A model generated the notes under the pieces. It was given only the letters and a program-made list of their open reading frames with translations. It was not told where the DNA came from and searched no databases. Made by a program: the position numbers and the translations under genes. A DNA stretch of 64,000 bases from CAVVSD01 sp963837655 (GTDB taxonomy: Bacteria > Actinomycetota > Thermoleophilia > Solirubrobacterales > Solirubrobacteraceae): NCBI GenBank assembly GCA_963837655.1, contig CAWIOK010000017.1, positions 124,001 to 188,000 on the forward strand. Reading direction: 5' to 3'. Positions within the stretch are counted from its first letter, which is position 1. Every line of letters starts with the position of its first letter. This document shows positions 34,813 through 43,203 of the stretch, one piece after another.

Positions 34813-35907
34813 GTGACCGCACCCGACAACGCCCAGTCCATGGGGCCGTCCGCAACCCCTGCGGAGCCGCTCGAGTTCCGCGCCGTGACCAAGCGCTACG
34901 CCGGGTCGGACGATCCCGCGGTCGACTCGCTGTCACTCGAGGTGCCCGCCGGCGAGATCTGCGTGCTCGTCGGCCCGTCCGGCTGCGGCAAGACGACGGC
35001 GATGCGGATGGTCAACCGCATGATCGACATCACCGAAGGCGACATCCTGCTCGGCGGCCGGTCCGTCCGCGAGCGCGCCCCCGCCACGCTGCGGCGGGAC
35101 ATCGGCTACGTCATCCAGCAGGTCGGCCTGTTCCCGCACCGGACCATCGCGCAGAACATCGCGACGGTCCCGGACCTGCTGGGGTGGGATCGCAAGCGCC
35201 GCGACGAGCGCGTCGCCGAGCTGCTCACGCTGACGGGCCTGGACGAGGATCTCGGCCCGCGGTACCCCGCGCAGCTCTCGGGTGGTCAGCGTCAGCGTGT
35301 CGGCGTCGCCCGGGCGCTCGCCGTCGACCCGCCCGTGATGCTCATGGACGAGCCCTTCGGCGCCATCGACCCGATCAATCGCGAACGGCTGCAGAACGAG
35401 TTCCTGCGCCTCCAGGAGCGGGTTCGCAAGACCATCGTCTTCGTCACGCACGACATCGACGAAGCGATCAAGATGGGCGACCGCATCGCGATCCTCCAGC
35501 GCGGCGGCAAGCTCCAGCAGTACGCCACGCCGGCCGACCTGCTGATGCACCCGGCCAACGACTTCGTCCGCGACTTCGTCGGTGCCGACCGGGCCCTCAA
35601 GCGCCTCGCGCTCATGCGCGTGCGCGATGTCGACCTGTGGACGCCGGAGGAGGTCCCCTACGAGCTGGAGCTGGATGGCGACCGGCGACCCCGCGCGTGG
35701 TGCGATCCCAAGGGCGGCGGCTCGACGCCGGTCACGACGGTCGAGCGCGACGACATCCTGCGCGACGCGCTCTCCGATCTCCTGCTCAGCGAGACGCAGT
35801 ACGGGGTCGTCGTCGACGAGAACGGCCGCCTGGCCGGGATCCTCTCGGTGGAGCTGATCCACGACTTCCTCGTCCCCGAGGCGGTCGGAGCCACCGGGTC
35901 CCCATGA
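34813..35907 (+). CDS. Glycine betaine/choline-type ABC transporter ATPase (OpuCA-like)
   Basis: 364 residues. Walker A is G-P-S-G-C-G-K-T-T-A, the signature L-S-G-G-Q-R-Q-R-V-G and Walker B V-M-L-M-D-E-P. The C-terminal 60 residues contain one CBS-like repeat (Y-G-V-V-V-D-E-N-G-R-L-A-G-I-L-S), the ionic-strength or nucleotide sensing part in OpuA/OpuC ATPases. It powers uptake of compatible solutes. Stop and start of the next gene overlap (ATGA). Confidence 0.87.
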   Translation: MTAPDNAQSMGPSATPAEPLEFRAVTKRYAGSDDPAVDSLSLEVPAGEICVLVGPSGCGKTTAMRMVNRMIDITEGDILLGGRSVRERAPATLRRDIGYVIQQVGLFPHRTIAQNIATVPDLLGWDRKRRDERVAELLTLTGLDEDLGPRYPAQLSGGQRQRVGVARALAVDPPVMLMDEPFGAIDPINRERLQNEFLRLQERVRKTIVFVTHDIDEAIKMGDRIAILQRGGKLQQYATPADLLMHPANDFVRDFVGADRALKRLALMRVRDVDLWTPEEVPYELELDGDRRPRAWCDPKGGGSTPVTTVERDDILRDALSDLLLSETQYGVVVDENGRLAGILSVELIHDFLVPEAVGATGSP

Positions 35908-36608
35908 TCGCCGCGCTGCTCGCCCAGGCGGACAACGGGTTCTTCCGCCAGCGCACCGACAGCTGCGTCACCGACAACGGGTTCTGCCCGGGCTGGTTCT
36001 TCCATCACATCGACCGCTACACGACACCGTTCCTGCAGCATGTGTTCCTGGTCGTCGTCTCGGTCGGCGTCGGGTTCGCGATCGCGTTCGTCCTCGCCGT
36101 GACGGCGCACCGCCGTCGCTGGCTCGTGGGCCCGGTCACGAACATCACCGGCATCCTGTACACGCTGCCGAGCGTCGCGCTGTTCTTCCTGCTGCTGCCC
36201 ATCACCGGCCGCGGGAACCTGACCGCGATCGTCGCCCTGACCGGCTACACGCTGCTCATCCTCTTCCGCAACACCCTCGCCGGGCTGGACGGCGTGCCCG
36301 AGGACGCGCGCGACGCCGGCCGCGGTATGGGCCTCACCGAGCGCCAGCTGCTCTGGCGCGTCGAGCTGCCGCTCGCGCTGCCGGCGATCATGGCGGGACT
36401 GCGCATCGCGACGACGACCACCGTCGGCCTGGCCGCGCTCGCGTTCTTCGCCGGCGCGGGCGGCCTGGGAGAGCCGCTGGAGGCGCAGAAGGCGTTCAAG
36501 ACCAATGTCGTGTTCGCCGGCGGCCTGTGCGTGCTGCTCGCCGTCGTGCTCGACGGGATCATCCTGATCGTCCAGCGCACGATGACGCCGTGGACGCGGG
36601 TGGCATGA
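35904..36608 (+). CDS. OpuC-type ABC transporter permease 1 (OpuCB-like)
   Basis: 234 residues with five or six membrane helices. The permease EAA-like loop (E-D-A-R-D-A-G-R-G-M-G-L-T-E-R-Q-L-L-W-R) is clear and contacts the ATPase. A 30-residue N-terminal periplasmic-type extension with two Cys (S-C-V-T and F-C-P-G) precedes the first helix. It overlaps both neighbours by 4 nt. Confidence 0.85.
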   Translation: MIAALLAQADNGFFRQRTDSCVTDNGFCPGWFFHHIDRYTTPFLQHVFLVVVSVGVGFAIAFVLAVTAHRRRWLVGPVTNITGILYTLPSVALFFLLLPITGRGNLTAIVALTGYTLLILFRNTLAGLDGVPEDARDAGRGMGLTERQLLWRVELPLALPAIMAGLRIATTTTVGLAALAFFAGAGGLGEPLEAQKAFKTNVVFAGGLCVLLAVVLDGIILIVQRTMTPWTRVA

Positions 36609-37372
36609 CCGTCTCGGCCACCGTCTTCTCGACGTTCGGCGACGCGCTCGACTTCATCGTCGTGCCCCGGACGGGGCGCGGCGGCGGCGAGGTCGGCGGT
36701 CTCGCCAACAACTTCCAGCTGATCTGGGAGCACCTCAAGCTCTGCATCGTGGCCATGGCCGTCGCGACCGCCATCGCGCTGCCGATCGGCCTGTGGCTCG
36801 GCCACACGCGCCGCGGAGCGTTCCTCGCCGTGAGCGTCTCGAACATCGGCCGCGCGGTCCCCGCGATCGCCCTGCTGTTCGTGTTCTTCGCCTTCCTCGG
36901 CGCCGGGTTCGCGAACGTGACCCTCGCCCTCACCCTGCTGGCCATCCCGCCGATCCTCACGAACGCCTACGTCGGCGTGCGCGAGGTCGATCCCGACGCC
37001 GTCGACGCAGCGCGCGGCGTGGGCATGACCGGGCTGCAGATCCTGCGGCGGGTCGAGTTCCCGCTCGCCGTGAGCCTGGTGTTCGGCGGCATCCGGACCT
37101 CGGCCGTGAACGTCGTCGCCACCGCCACGATCGCGCCCCTGGCGGGGGTCGTGACGCTCGGCGATCCCATCATCAACCCCAGCATCTACGGCGAGGAAGG
37201 CCGGCTCGGCGGCGCGATCCTCGTCGCGTTGCTCGCCGTGCTGACCGAGGTGTCGCTCGCCGCCGTGCAGCGTGCGGTGACGCCGCGCGGACTGCGCACG
37301 CAGTCGGCGACGCACACAGCTCGTGGAAGGCTCATCGCATCACCCCGAAGGAGGGTCACGACCACCCCATGA
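36605..37372 (+). CDS. OpuC-type ABC transporter permease 2 (OpuCD-like)
   Basis: 255 residues, five or six membrane helices, with the E-V-D-P-D-A-V-D-A-A-R-G-V-G-M-T coupling loop. The C-terminal 30 residues are Arg/Thr-rich and unlike the core. It pairs with the preceding permease. Its stop overlaps the start of the binding protein gene (ATGA), even though a GGAGGG site for that gene lies inside this reading frame. Confidence 0.85.
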   Translation: MTVSATVFSTFGDALDFIVVPRTGRGGGEVGGLANNFQLIWEHLKLCIVAMAVATAIALPIGLWLGHTRRGAFLAVSVSNIGRAVPAIALLFVFFAFLGAGFANVTLALTLLAIPPILTNAYVGVREVDPDAVDAARGVGMTGLQILRRVEFPLAVSLVFGGIRTSAVNVVATATIAPLAGVVTLGDPIINPSIYGEEGRLGGAILVALLAVLTEVSLAAVQRAVTPRGLRTQSATHTARGRLIASPRRRVTTTP

Positions 37373-38370
37373 CACCGAAACGAACGATCCGGGCGGCGCT
37401 TGCCGCCGCCGCAGCTCTCGCGCTCCCGCTCGGCTTGGTCGCCTGCGGCAGCGACGACAGCTCGTCCGGTGGCAGTGGCACCACCGCCGCGACCACGCCC
37501 GCGCAGACCGCGGCGATCACCAAGAACCCCGACAACGCATCGACGACGCTCACGATCGGCTCGAAGAACTTCACCGAGCAGCAGGTGCTCGGCGAGATCT
37601 ACGCGCAGGCGTTCGCCGCGGCGGGCTACAAGGTGAACAAGGAGCTCAACCTCGGCGACGAGCAGACGGCTCTCAAGGCCCTGAAGGGCGGGCAGATCAG
37701 TGGCTACCCGGAGTACACGGGCACGGCGCTGCTGTCGTTCTTCGAGGTCCCCACGAAGGATCTGCCGAAGGATCCGACGGCGGCCTACGACGAGGTGAAG
37801 AGCAAGTTCGCCGAGCAGGGCATCACCGCGTTCCCGCCCACGCCGTTCACGTCCTCCAACGAGGTCGCCGTGACGCAGGAGACCGCGGACAGGCTGGGGC
37901 TGAAGAACATCTCCGACCTCAGCGGCAAGTCACAGAACCTCACGCTGTACGGCTCGCCCGAGTGCCGTGGTCGTGATGACTGCCTGCGCGGACTGGAGAA
38001 CGTCTACGGCCTGAAGTTCAAGAAGTTCGTCCCGGTCGACATCGCCCAGCGCCACGAGGTGCTGACCAATGGCGACGCCGATGTCTCGATCGTGTTCACG
38101 ACCGACCCGCAGATCTCCCGCAACAAGGAGGTCCTGCTGAAGGACGACAAGGGCATGTTCCCGCCCTACAACTCGACGTTCCTCATGAAGACCGACGTCG
38201 CCGACCAGGCCGGCCCGGATCTCTCGCGGACGGTCGAGCTCGTGAACAAGAACCTGACCGCGCGCGTCATGCAGGAGCTCAACGCACGCGTCGACCTCGA
38301 CAAGGAGACGCCGCAGGAGGCCGCGGCGGACTACCTCCAGCAGTTCGACCTGGTCTCCACAGGTTCCTAG
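37369..38370 (+). CDS. Glycine betaine/choline-type substrate-binding lipoprotein (OpuCC-like)
   Basis: 333 residues. The lipobox L-V-A-C puts the lipidated Cys at position 26, followed by a Ser/Gly/Thr-rich linker. The binding domain starts L-T-I-G-S-K-N-F-T-E-Q-Q-V-L-G, the hallmark of the OpuAC/OsmF/choline-binding group, and contains E-Y-T-G-T-A-L. It should capture quaternary amines such as glycine betaine, choline or carnitine for the preceding permeases. Confidence 0.87.
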   Translation: MTPKRTIRAALAAAAALALPLGLVACGSDDSSSGGSGTTAATTPAQTAAITKNPDNASTTLTIGSKNFTEQQVLGEIYAQAFAAAGYKVNKELNLGDEQTALKALKGGQISGYPEYTGTALLSFFEVPTKDLPKDPTAAYDEVKSKFAEQGITAFPPTPFTSSNEVAVTQETADRLGLKNISDLSGKSQNLTLYGSPECRGRDDCLRGLENVYGLKFKKFVPVDIAQRHEVLTNGDADVSIVFTTDPQISRNKEVLLKDDKGMFPPYNSTFLMKTDVADQAGPDLSRTVELVNKNLTARVMQELNARVDLDKETPQEAAADYLQQFDLVSTGS

Positions 38371-38384
38371 AGAACTCCTGGGCC

Positions 38385-38870
38385 TCAGCCCTCTCGCTCG
38401 AGCTCGGCGAGGTACTCGTCGAGCTCGGGCACGTGGGTCCGCAGGCTGGGCAGGTTCACGACGACGCCCTCCTGCGTCGAGCGGGCGAGGACGACGACCG
38501 CCTCCTCGTCGGGCGAGGGGTTCTCCTCGCGGTGCGGGACCCAGGGCGGGACGTAGATGTAGTCGCCGGGCTCCGTCTGGATGCGGCGCTCCTCGCCGTC
38601 CTCGAGGAAGACGAAGACGGGATGGCCGCTGACGACGTAGATGCCGGTCTCGGCCCTGCCGTGATGGTGGTCGGCGGACACCAGCCCCGGGCCGACGTGG
38701 TTCTTGCCCATCCAGATGTTGCGCGAGCCGCCGCGGCGGCCGGAGATCGCTTCGAAGCGGCGCATCCCCGGCGTCTGCGCCGTCTCCTCGGTCAGCTCGT
38801 CGTGGCCGGTGTGGTGCAGCCGGGCGTGCCAGGCGGCAGTGCCGGCATCGAGTTCGTTGTCCTCGCTCAC
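38385..38870 (-). CDS. Cupin-domain protein
   Basis: 161 residues. The cupin metal motifs are D-H-H-H-G-R-A-E-T-G-I-Y-V-V (about residues 67-80) and W-V-P-H-R-E-E-N (about 110-117), giving a three-His metal site. The barrel is preceded by a 50-residue helix region. Function unknown; likely a small metal-dependent enzyme or sensor. Its start overlaps the RlmA-like gene stop by 4 nt. Confidence 0.8.
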   Translation of the reverse strand: MSEDNELDAGTAAWHARLHHTGHDELTEETAQTPGMRRFEAISGRRGGSRNIWMGKNHVGPGLVSADHHHGRAETGIYVVSGHPVFVFLEDGEERRIQTEPGDYIYVPPWVPHREENPSPDEEAVVVLARSTQEGVVVNLPSLRTHVPELDEYLAELEREG

Positions 38871-39682
38871 GGTTCGGAGGATAAGGCGGTGAGCTCGACG
38901 GAGAGCGTCGCGGTCACCGTGTCCGGCAGCGAGGCGACCGACCGCCGGTGATGCCCCGCCGGACCCATCGTGGCCGCGAGGTGGGCGTCATCGCGGGTGA
39001 GCCGCAGCCCCTGTTCGATCAGGTGGCGCTCGCGTTCGTGCAGGCCGAGGTCGGCTGCGAGCCGGTCGGCCTTGCCGGACTCGGTGCGCAGGAGGCCGAG
39101 CGGCTCGCGCAGCTCGGCGAGGTGGCGCTCGGTCGGGGTGATGGCGAGGACCACCCCCTGCGGCGCGAGCACGCGCCGGATCTCCGGCGCTCCGCGGGGC
39201 GCGAACACACTGAGGACGACCGCCGCGGAGTCCTCGGCGAGCGGGAGCGCCGTCCATGCGTCGCAGGCGACGGCCGCCATGCGCGGGTGCGCCTTCGCCG
39301 CCCGCCGCACCGCGGGCACCGAGCTGTCCAGCGCGATGCCCGCACGGTCCGGGTGCGCGTCGAGGACTGCGGCCAGATGCTGACCGGTACCGGCGCCGAC
39401 GTCGGCGATGACGCCCGGTGCGGGCGTCGCGGCGTGCTCCGCGAGCGCGGCGCTGATCGGCGCGTAGTGCCCGGCGGACAGGAACGCGGCGCGCGCGGCG
39501 ACCATCCCGGCAGTGTCTCCCGCGAGCCGTCGCGAACCCGTCGCCAGGTGCACGTACCCCTGGCGGGCGACGTCGAACGCGTGGCCGGTGGGACACGCCA
39601 ACGCGGCGGCGTGAAGGGTGAGAGGCGCGCCGCAGACCGGGCATCTGAGCGCGCCGAGCGCCGCCACGAGTCCGCCGGGCAC
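38867..39682 (-). CDS. RlmA-like 23S rRNA guanine-N1 methyltransferase
   Basis: 271 residues. An N-terminal zinc finger (C14-x2-C17, then C30 and H34) with the F-D-V-A-R-Q-G-Y-V-H-L motif is followed by a class I methyltransferase core, D-V-G-A-G-T-G-Q-H-L. This order is that of RlmA(I)/RlmA(II)/TlrB, which methylate G745 or G748 of 23S rRNA; the target cannot be decided here. The start is GTG at 39682. It is divergent from the MazG-like gene by 18 nt. Confidence 0.83.
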   Translation of the reverse strand: MPGGLVAALGALRCPVCGAPLTLHAAALACPTGHAFDVARQGYVHLATGSRRLAGDTAGMVAARAAFLSAGHYAPISAALAEHAATPAPGVIADVGAGTGQHLAAVLDAHPDRAGIALDSSVPAVRRAAKAHPRMAAVACDAWTALPLAEDSAAVVLSVFAPRGAPEIRRVLAPQGVVLAITPTERHLAELREPLGLLRTESGKADRLAADLGLHERERHLIEQGLRLTRDDAHLAATMGPAGHHRRSVASLPDTVTATLSVELTALSSEP

Positions 39683-39700
39683 ACGGGTAGATTCCCCTCG

Positions 39701-40030
39701 ATGCTGCTGTCCGACTATCAGTCCCGCTCCCGCGCCACCGCCGTGTACCCCAGCTCCGGGGACAACCTCCTCTACCCCACCCTAGGCCTGTGCGGCGAGG
39801 CGGGCGAGGTCGCGGAGAAGATCAAGAAGATGGTCCGCGACGACGGCGGCATCCTCTCGGACGAGCGCCGCGCTGCGCTGTCCAAGGAGCTGGGTGACGT
39901 CCTCTGGTACGTCGCGCAGATCGCGACAGAGGCCGACCTCGACCTCGACACGATCGCGGACGAGAACCTCGCGAAGCTCCTCAGCCGCCGGGACCGCAAC
40001 GTCCTGTCGGGCAGCGGCGACGACCGGTAG
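39701..40030 (+). CDS. MazG-like nucleotide pyrophosphohydrolase
   Basis: 109 residues of the all-alpha NTP-PPase fold. G-E-A-G-E-V-A-E-K-I-K-K and E-L-G-D-V-L-W-Y-V carry the four acidic Mg2+ ligands. Single-domain MazG-like proteins hydrolyse (d)NTPs to monophosphates as housecleaning. The start ATG is preceded only by a weak ribosome site and a possible short leader. Confidence 0.85.
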   Translation: MLLSDYQSRSRATAVYPSSGDNLLYPTLGLCGEAGEVAEKIKKMVRDDGGILSDERRAALSKELGDVLWYVAQIATEADLDLDTIADENLAKLLSRRDRNVLSGSGDDR

Positions 40031-40058
40031 GCGGGGGCTGGAGGGGGCTCGGCTCCTG

Positions 40059-40117
40059 CATCCGATCTGCCTTGTGCACCGTATGCGTGCCCTAGGCAGA
40101 TCTGATGGGCCGGCCCA
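40059..40117. promoter_or_regulatory. Nested inverted repeats in a 230-nt intergenic stretch
   Basis: GATCTGCCT (40064-40072) pairs perfectly with AGGCAGATC (40094-40102); after one mismatch, four further bases extend the stem. The 21-base loop holds a GCAC/GTGC mini-stem. A 12-bp palindrome, TGGGCCGGCCCA (40106-40117), follows at once. Nothing else was recognised in 40031-40260. It may be a terminator of the MazG-like gene, an operator, or a structured RNA. Confidence 0.45.
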
Positions 40118-40260
40118 CCTCGCGCGTGCAACGTCAGCGGGTGCCGCGGACTCGCCCGTAGGTACGGCTGGCCACACACGCGGACGGGGGTCCGCTCCGA
40201 GGCGCGGGCCCGGACCCGGCGTACGTTCGGCGCACCCCCCAAACACACCCGAGGCCCGCC

Positions 40261-40434
40261 ATGCACACGTCCCTGCGCCACTACGCGATCACACTCGAAC
40301 GCGACGCGCTCGTCCAGCGCTCACCGCGGTTCCGCTACGAGGTCCGCACCGACGCCGCGAGCACGCGCTCGCTGCTCGACCGCATCCCCTCCGTCGGGCG
40401 GATCGCGCGCCGTCGCCCGGCGCTCGGCATCTAG
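40261..40434 (+). CDS. Small basic protein, 57 aa, unknown
   Basis: A 57-residue open frame starting MHTSLRHYAITLERDALVQR and rich in Arg (about 20%). Third codon positions are almost all G or C (ACG TCC CTG CGC CAC TAC pattern), which supports coding. No domain was recognised; it could be a nucleic-acid-binding or ribosome-associated peptide. It ends 21 nt before the hflX stop on the other strand; a GCGCG-CTA-CGCGC hairpin spans the junction. Confidence 0.5.
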   Translation: MHTSLRHYAITLERDALVQRSPRFRYEVRTDAASTRSLLDRIPSVGRIARRRPALGI

Positions 40435-40455
40435 TCAGACCCGCATCGGAGCGCG

Positions 40456-41763
40456 CTACGCGCGCATCGCAAAGCGCTCGTAGCGCTCCGCGACCGTCGC
40501 CGGCAGGCGCGCCCTCACGCGCACGCCGTCGGCGGTCTCCTCGCGGGTCAGGTCGCCCGCGATGGCGTGCAGCTCGGCCAGCCGCCCTCCCTCGGAGAAC
40601 GGCAGCAGCAGGTCGACCGAGCGCAATGTGCGCCGGAACCCCTGCTCGATGCGGTCGGCCAGCGCGTCCAGGCCCTCGCCCGTCGCGGCGGCGACCAGCA
40701 CGGCCTCCGGGTGACGGAAGCCGAGCTCCTCGCGCCGGTCGTCGTCGAGGACGTCGGCCTTGTTCAGCACGAGCACGCGCGGCTGCTCGCCGGCGCCGAT
40801 CTCCTCGAGAACGTCGTCGACCGCCTTGATCATCTGCTCCATCTCGTCCTCGGGCGCCGAGGCGTCGACGACGTGCAGGATGAGGTCGGCGAGGCGGGTC
40901 TCCTCGAGGGTCGCGCCGAACGCGTCGACGAGCTGGTGGGGCAGCTTGCGGATGAACCCGACCGTGTCGGTCAGCAGGTACGGGCGGTCGTTGAGCCGCG
41001 CGTTGCGCGTCGTCGGGTCGAGCGTGTGGAAGAGCCGGTCGCGGACGCTCACGTTGGTCTCGCCTGTGAGCGCGTTCAACAACGTGGACTTGCCGGCGTT
41101 CGTGTAGCCGGCGAGCGCGACCTGCGGCACGCTGGCCCGCTCGCGCTCCGCGCGCATCGTCGCGCGCGCGCCCTTCACCTCGGCGAGCTTGCGCCGCAAT
41201 GCCGTGATGCGGTCGCGCGCCAGCCGGCGGTCCGTCTCGATCTGCGTCTCGCCCGGTCCACGCGTGAGCGTCCCGCCCCCGGCAGCGCTCAGTCGCTCGA
41301 GGTGGGTCCACAGACCCCGCATGCGGGCCATGTTGTACTCCAGCTGCGCGAGCTCGACCTGCAGCTTGCCGTCGGCGGTGTTCGCGTGGTCGGCGAAGAT
41401 CCCGAGGATCACCGCGGTGCGGTCGACGACGGGGAGCCCGAGCTCCTTCTCCAGGTTGCGCTCCTGACGAGGGGTGAGCTCGTCGTCGGTGGCGACCATG
41501 TTCGCGTCGGCCGCGATCGCGGCCTCCTTGACCTCGGCGACCTTGCCGGGGCCCAGGTACGTGTTGGGGTGCGGCTTGTCGCGGTGCTGGACCGCCTGGC
41601 CGACGACCGCCACCCCGGCGGTGCGAAGCAGCTCGTGAAGCTCGGAGAGATCGTCCCCGGACTCCAGTGCGCCGATGGTGAACGCGCGCTGCTTCGCCCT
41701 GCCTTCGGGCTGCGCCCCGCCGTTGCGCGTGGGCGTGGCACGGCCGTTGCGATTTCTCTCCAT
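40456..41763 (-). CDS. hflX: GTPase HflX
   Basis: 435 residues. An N-terminal HflX domain (about 25-185, with G-P-G-K-V-A-E-V) is followed by a Ras-like G domain: G-Y-T-N-A-G-K-S-T (G1), D-T-V-G-F-I-R-K-L-P (G3) and L-N-K-A-D-V (G4). HflX splits or rescues ribosomes, notably under heat or antibiotic stress. The first 25 residues are an Arg/Asn-rich extension. Its ribosome site lies inside a hairpin. Confidence 0.92.
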   Translation of the reverse strand: MERNRNGRATPTRNGGAQPEGRAKQRAFTIGALESGDDLSELHELLRTAGVAVVGQAVQHRDKPHPNTYLGPGKVAEVKEAAIAADANMVATDDELTPRQERNLEKELGLPVVDRTAVILGIFADHANTADGKLQVELAQLEYNMARMRGLWTHLERLSAAGGGTLTRGPGETQIETDRRLARDRITALRRKLAEVKGARATMRAERERASVPQVALAGYTNAGKSTLLNALTGETNVSVRDRLFHTLDPTTRNARLNDRPYLLTDTVGFIRKLPHQLVDAFGATLEETRLADLILHVVDASAPEDEMEQMIKAVDDVLEEIGAGEQPRVLVLNKADVLDDDRREELGFRHPEAVLVAAATGEGLDALADRIEQGFRRTLRSVDLLLPFSEGGRLAELHAIAGDLTREETADGVRVRARLPATVAERYERFAMRA

Positions 41764-41767
41764 GCAC

Positions 41768-41785
41768 CCCCCACTCTAGTGGGGG
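41768..41785 (-). promoter_or_regulatory. Hairpin covering the hflX ribosome-binding site
   Basis: On the minus strand CCCCCAC-TAGA-GTGGGGG forms a perfect stem in the 26 nt between the HesB-like stop and the hflX ATG. The G-rich right arm, 4 nt from the ATG, is the only Shine-Dalgarno-like sequence, so folding would hide it. Confidence 0.5.
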
Positions 41786-41789
41786 TAGG

Positions 41790-42113
41790 TCAGTCGCCGG
41801 GCGGGCCTCCGTTGGCGCTCGCCGCCTCCGCCGGGCCCTGGATGGAGAACGCGACGCCCTCGTCCTGCACGGTCGCGTCGAGCGTCTTGTCGTCCATGAA
41901 GGCGACGACCGGCTCAGCCAGGTAGACCGTCGCGCCTTCGGCCTCGATCACCTCGTCCGCCGGGTACGGCGCGTCGGCGACGGAGAGCGCCAGCTGCGCG
42001 GTCCCTCCCTCGCCTTCCTGCACGGAGATCCGCAGTCCGGCCGTCTCCGTCTCCGGGATCTGGTCCGTCAACGTCTGGATCGCCTCAGCTGCGTCGTGCG
42101 TCACGGTGAGCAC
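41790..42113 (-). CDS. HesB/IscA-like protein without cysteines
   Basis: 107 residues. T-H-D-A-A-E-A-I-Q-T-L and the G-L-R-I-S-V-Q-E-G-E-G-G-T-A-Q-L-A-L pattern match the HesB/IscA fold, but all three metal-binding Cys are absent; V-A-F-M-D-D-K-T-L-D-A-T-V replaces the region of the first. Such degenerate actinobacterial forms cannot hold an Fe-S cluster in the usual way and their role is unknown. It lies directly upstream of hflX and is divergent from dapE. Confidence 0.75.
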   Translation of the reverse strand: MLTVTHDAAEAIQTLTDQIPETETAGLRISVQEGEGGTAQLALSVADAPYPADEVIEAEGATVYLAEPVVAFMDDKTLDATVQDEGVAFSIQGPAEAASANGGPPGD

Positions 42114-42168
42114 GTTGTTCGCCTCCTCGGGTCGGGATCGGGCGAATGCATCGGGCTACCCTTCCGCG

Positions 42169-43203
42169 GTGCTCGCCGAACGCCTGGCCGCCCGGACGCT
42201 CGAGCTCGTCGACATCCCATCGGAGTCCCGCGACGAGGCGGCGCTCGGCACCCACGTCTCCGACGTGCTGCGCGCGAGCGGCGTCCCGGTCCGCGACGCG
42301 GGCGACGGATGCATCGTCGCGGGAGCTGCGGTCGACGGTCCCGCGCGCGTCCTCCTGGCGGGGCATCTGGACACGGTCCCGGCCCAGGGAGACCTGGCTG
42401 GGCGCCGCGAGGGAGACATCGTCCACGGCCTCGGAAGCGCCGACATGAAGGGCGGTCTCGCGGTGATGGTCGAGCTCGCGCTCGCCGGCACGCCGTTCGG
42501 CTTCGTCTTCTTCCCGCGCGAGGAGCTGCCGTTCGGCGATAGCTCGCTCACGCCCCTCCTGGAGCGCGACGCGAGCCTCCGCGGGGCCGGCTTCGGGATC
42601 GTGCTCGAGCCGACGTCCAACGCCGTGCACGCCGGCTGCCTCGGCAACGTGAACGCAACGTGGACCTTCCGCGGGCGCAGCGGACACTCGGCGCGCCCGT
42701 GGCTGGCGGACAACGCGATCCATCGGCTCGCCCGCGGCGTCGCCCAGCTCGCCGACGTCTCCGCCACCGAGCACGTCCACGACGGCCTCACGTTCACCGA
42801 AGTCGTCTCCGTGACCCGGATCGAGGGCGGGATCGCGCTGAACGTCATCCCCGACACCGCGATCGCCAAGGTCAACTACCGCTACCCGCCGGGCAAGACG
42901 GCCGAGGAGGCCGAGGCCTGGTTGCGCGCGCTGTGCGAACCGCACGGCGAGCTCGTGATCGACGGGCACGCGCCGTCGGGTCCGGTGACGGTGGCCAACC
43001 CGTTCGTCGACGGACTGCGCGCGCAGGGCGTCGACGTGCTCCCCAAGCAGGCGTGGACGCCGGTCGCGGAGCTGGTGCTCGCGGGTGTCGACGCGGTGAA
43101 CCTCGGACCGGGCGATCCGGCCTTCGCCCACCGGCGCGACGAGCAGGTGGAGGTCGCCGCGCTCGTCCGCTGCCACGAGCTGCTCGAGGGCCTCGATGGC
43201 TGA
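42169..43203 (+). CDS. dapE: Succinyl-diaminopimelate desuccinylase
   Basis: 344 residues of the M20 family. Metal ligands are H in L-A-G-H-L-D-T-V-P, D in G-S-A-D-M-K-G-G, the catalytic Glu pair in R-E-E-L-P-F-G and a late His in A-F-A-H-R-R. It removes succinate from N-succinyl-L,L-diaminopimelate. The GTG at 42169 gives the usual N-terminus. It is first of a tightly coupled dapE-dapC-dapD operon, with an 8-nt overlap to dapC. Confidence 0.87.
   Translation: MLAERLAARTLELVDIPSESRDEAALGTHVSDVLRASGVPVRDAGDGCIVAGAAVDGPARVLLAGHLDTVPAQGDLAGRREGDIVHGLGSADMKGGLAVMVELALAGTPFGFVFFPREELPFGDSSLTPLLERDASLRGAGFGIVLEPTSNAVHAGCLGNVNATWTFRGRSGHSARPWLADNAIHRLARGVAQLADVSATEHVHDGLTFTEVVSVTRIEGGIALNVIPDTAIAKVNYRYPPGKTAEEAEAWLRALCEPHGELVIDGHAPSGPVTVANPFVDGLRAQGVDVLPKQAWTPVAELVLAGVDAVNLGPGDPAFAHRRDEQVEVAALVRCHELLEGLDG

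Noticed and set aside
34137..35903. Long Arg/Pro/Gly-rich frame through gatD and the ABC ATPase gene
   Set aside because: It is a shadow frame; the true permease begins at 35904.
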